Source: Knufia peltigerae
Taxonomy: Eukaryota; Ascomycota; Eurotiomycetes; Chaetothyriales; Trichomeriaceae
DNA: 64,000 bases
Assembly: GCA_030247855.1 (NCBI GenBank)
Contig: JAPDRN010000023.1
Span: 186,001 to 250,000, forward strand
Reading direction: 5' to 3'
Every line of letters begins with the position of its first letter. The stretch's first letter is position 1. Of this stretch, positions 63,501 to 64,000 are shown one piece after another. The notes beneath the pieces were generated by a model that was not told the origin of the DNA, searched no databases, and saw nothing but the letters and a program-made list of their open reading frames with translations. Made by a program: the position numbers and the translations under genes.

Positions 63501-64000
63501 CTCCACCACCAGAGCTTGATGTCAATGGACGTAGATCTGACGGCAGCGCTGTTGAGAGTGCGATGACCGTCAAGTCGATGCCATCGTCTATGAACTCTAG
63601 GACTGGTCTACTTGATTCGACCAACCGAGCTGCGGGAAAAGCTACCAATGGTATAGCTTCGAGACAACCTATAATTCCGGAGACAGACGGCATACCAAAG
63701 AGAAATCGACGCAAGGTCCGTGATCCTTACGCAATCGACTTCAGTGACGAAGAAGAAGAGGATGAAGAGATGGAGGACGATCTATTCCCTGCCAAACGCA
63801 GAACAGATGAAGAATCGTTGGTTGATTTTCTGCGAAACACAGCTCCAGGGCCTGGGATGACCACGCAACCGATTCTTGGTGCGATTGCGAGCCTGTCGCA
63901 GGAGGATATCCAGGGCGACCTTCGACGGCAATCGAGCAGCTCCAAGCTGAAGGACTACCTGCAGGGATCTACGCCAGGCAGGAACGGCACGAGCGCTGGC
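60581..64000 (+). CDS. Large disordered protein with tandem H2B-like and H2A-like histone folds (3' partial)
   Basis: Starts at the ATG after a pyrimidine-rich leader. Exon 60581-62839 (753 codons) joins 62888 onward; the 48-bp intron (GTGAGT, TTTTCAG) is in frame and stop-free. The frame is still open at the window end, 1124 residues visible. Residues about 72-128 (GAVGLVNGFLDQILYDILAK, then ALSAVRPAVPVVLKQRLGRS and AVQAADEEL) follow the H2B pattern through the C-terminal helix. Residues about 185-272 (LRNHFSRVNESVRAS, PPTAIFLTTVLEFLAEQALC, IAAQHATKR, then LLEEIDMSGVGKEGPLIRLW) follow H2A helices 1-3. They are separated by an acidic linker (MEEEDEEEYLEEL). The remaining 850 residues are Ser/Pro/Asp-rich and disordered, with a repeated L-x-D-F/Y motif from 62921 on. 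The histone assignment is by eye. A chromatin or cell-cortex role cannot be told. Confidence 0.75.
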   Translation, partial: MARRSSALESPEVTPKAPGLRSMGSSSDVLSMSSKSGRTLPYANPPPAYVSESEAEKLILAELERQVKISEGAVGLVNGFLDQILYDILAKSHSTALSAVRPAVPVVLKQRLGRSAVQAADEELQDYIPANEMEEVLSTPAVLDPKADFDTDLAWKLTRMRCMVYAKLGDMEEEDEEEYLEELDLRNHFSRVNESVRASATISPPTAIFLTTVLEFLAEQALCIAAQHATKRHVAASKDTSNQTMHDGPILLEEIDMSGVGKEGPLIRLWRSWKGSVRSAGSISSRPTTPNIMSPVSPETPNYEWKFPAAPPISTIQEEQSPSLKPRASPLPADIPLPISESDIAEIETLGLDRGIDDDARYGDRPTLDARRPSSMLAMPGKFPDAATPVVNDDSQRPEVTRQRSHSLPSSGPNPPVLHSKAEVNDILQDRGATNSLEDLQTKVDYVPQPKRGTAQPAAQHSMPNSHSSTVSSTVATIAGAISVEASRRRAQSSSEQIRPVTSNADAHHGLGISAEQDDDERAGPMGNPEGGSDPEDLALSSGDERGGRDPRDSGFGVAGAEVMLPIQGHVAAGQGRSDRDTMIVSTPGQENFPNGSAAARYEEYDPYSTQDLAGPAMPPSAGGMNNVAVPATSMFADRTTSLEHRTGRSPTDVRFPQHLPNSQRPLATDHAQDHVPRFATSSNLAQSTHSRATSAGRPSTAGSPTARRQHIRLRSDEDNRVEELEKAKKSLDVLIDSDETLHYTLTPRPARDVSQTTHTIVSFTDPFQGGKPKTKSQTQELADFFRTTAPPGEEPVRPRSSRSAKESMGGLRSYPSLSQPPLPGNTRTPSSSIAPQSVSSSLKPKNPLGEPRDPRMTRNNIRDLADYARSTGPENEMQLPKALAARPGTAQNTDSVAPGNEVDEERPVTSPEKPANRLKYQARDARAPRTAESSDLIDFIREGPPRAPGEHRIDRRVAPFRTTMDSDDLNALAPPPELDVNGRRSDGSAVESAMTVKSMPSSMNSRTGLLDSTNRAAGKATNGIASRQPIIPETDGIPKRNRRKVRDPYAIDFSDEEEEDEEMEDDLFPAKRRTDEESLVDFLRNTAPGPGMTTQPILGAIASLSQEDIQGDLRRQSSSSKLKDYLQGSTPGRNGTSAG

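Noticed and set aside
1..64000. Intact transposons, rRNA, CRISPR arrays, prophage
   Set aside because: No transposase or reverse transcriptase motifs, terminal repeats with target duplications, rRNA cores or repeat-spacer arrays were seen on either strand.

Overview
The window is nuclear DNA of a filamentous ascomycete (Pezizomycotina). The evidence is protein-coding genes about every 2 kb on both strands, short spliceosomal introns (about 47-125 bp) with GTRNGT donors and CTAAC/CTGAC-like branch sites, an intron-containing tRNA-Ser, and families typical of this group: a WSC sensor, a Zn2Cys6 factor, DASH kinetochore subunits, a C2-domain Fic1/Inn1 protein and a DUF3253 protein. A 9-mer, TACGGAGTA, recurs between genes. 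I cannot fix the genus; a Eurotiomycetes relative is a guess. I see no rRNA, CRISPR array or intact transposon.

Layout. 0-10 kb: mitochondrial transcription factor Mtf1, tubulin cofactor C, a WSC wall-stress sensor, an AMSH-like JAMM deubiquitinase. 10-20 kb: epoxide hydrolase, Ecd/SGT1 protein, low-molecular-weight tyrosine phosphatase, a 917-aa coiled-coil protein of unknown role, and Tan1 (tRNA acetylation). 20.4-21.7 kb: an ORF-poor segment with a run of stable hairpins. 21.7-30 kb: a proline-rich protein, a single-pass membrane protein, a BTB protein, a phytanoyl-CoA-dioxygenase-like enzyme, a short-chain dehydrogenase, a MOT1-type molybdate transporter. 31-40 kb: Fic1/Inn1-like cytokinesis protein, DUF3253 protein, RPL18, a mitochondrial carrier, an Srp1-like SR protein. 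41-46.5 kb: one three-exon gene for a 1761-aa Ser/Thr-rich secreted protein, which looks like two genes if splicing is missed. 47-52.4 kb: tRNA-Ser(UGA), a small coiled-coil protein, SAGA deubiquitinase Ubp8, an unknown 147-aa protein, Dam1. 53-54.7 kb: two facing broken genes (Zn2Cys6 factor and amidohydrolase) fused at their 3' ends. 55.4-58.6 kb: Rpn3 and Spc34, divergent. 60.6 kb to the end: a long open gene, cut by the window edge.

Most genes are housekeeping (translation, ubiquitin/proteasome, mitosis and cytokinesis, tRNA modification) and do not form a pathway cluster. The most unusual item is the last gene. Its N-terminal 280 residues read as an H2B-like histone fold followed by an H2A-like histone fold in one chain, ahead of a long disordered tail with a repeated L-x-D-F/Y motif. 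Other points of interest are the hairpin cluster at 20.6-21.0 kb, two candidate GC-AG introns (one in the SR-protein gene), and the pseudogene junction near 53.5 kb. All gene models are read by eye from frames, splice signals and family resemblance; no search was run.
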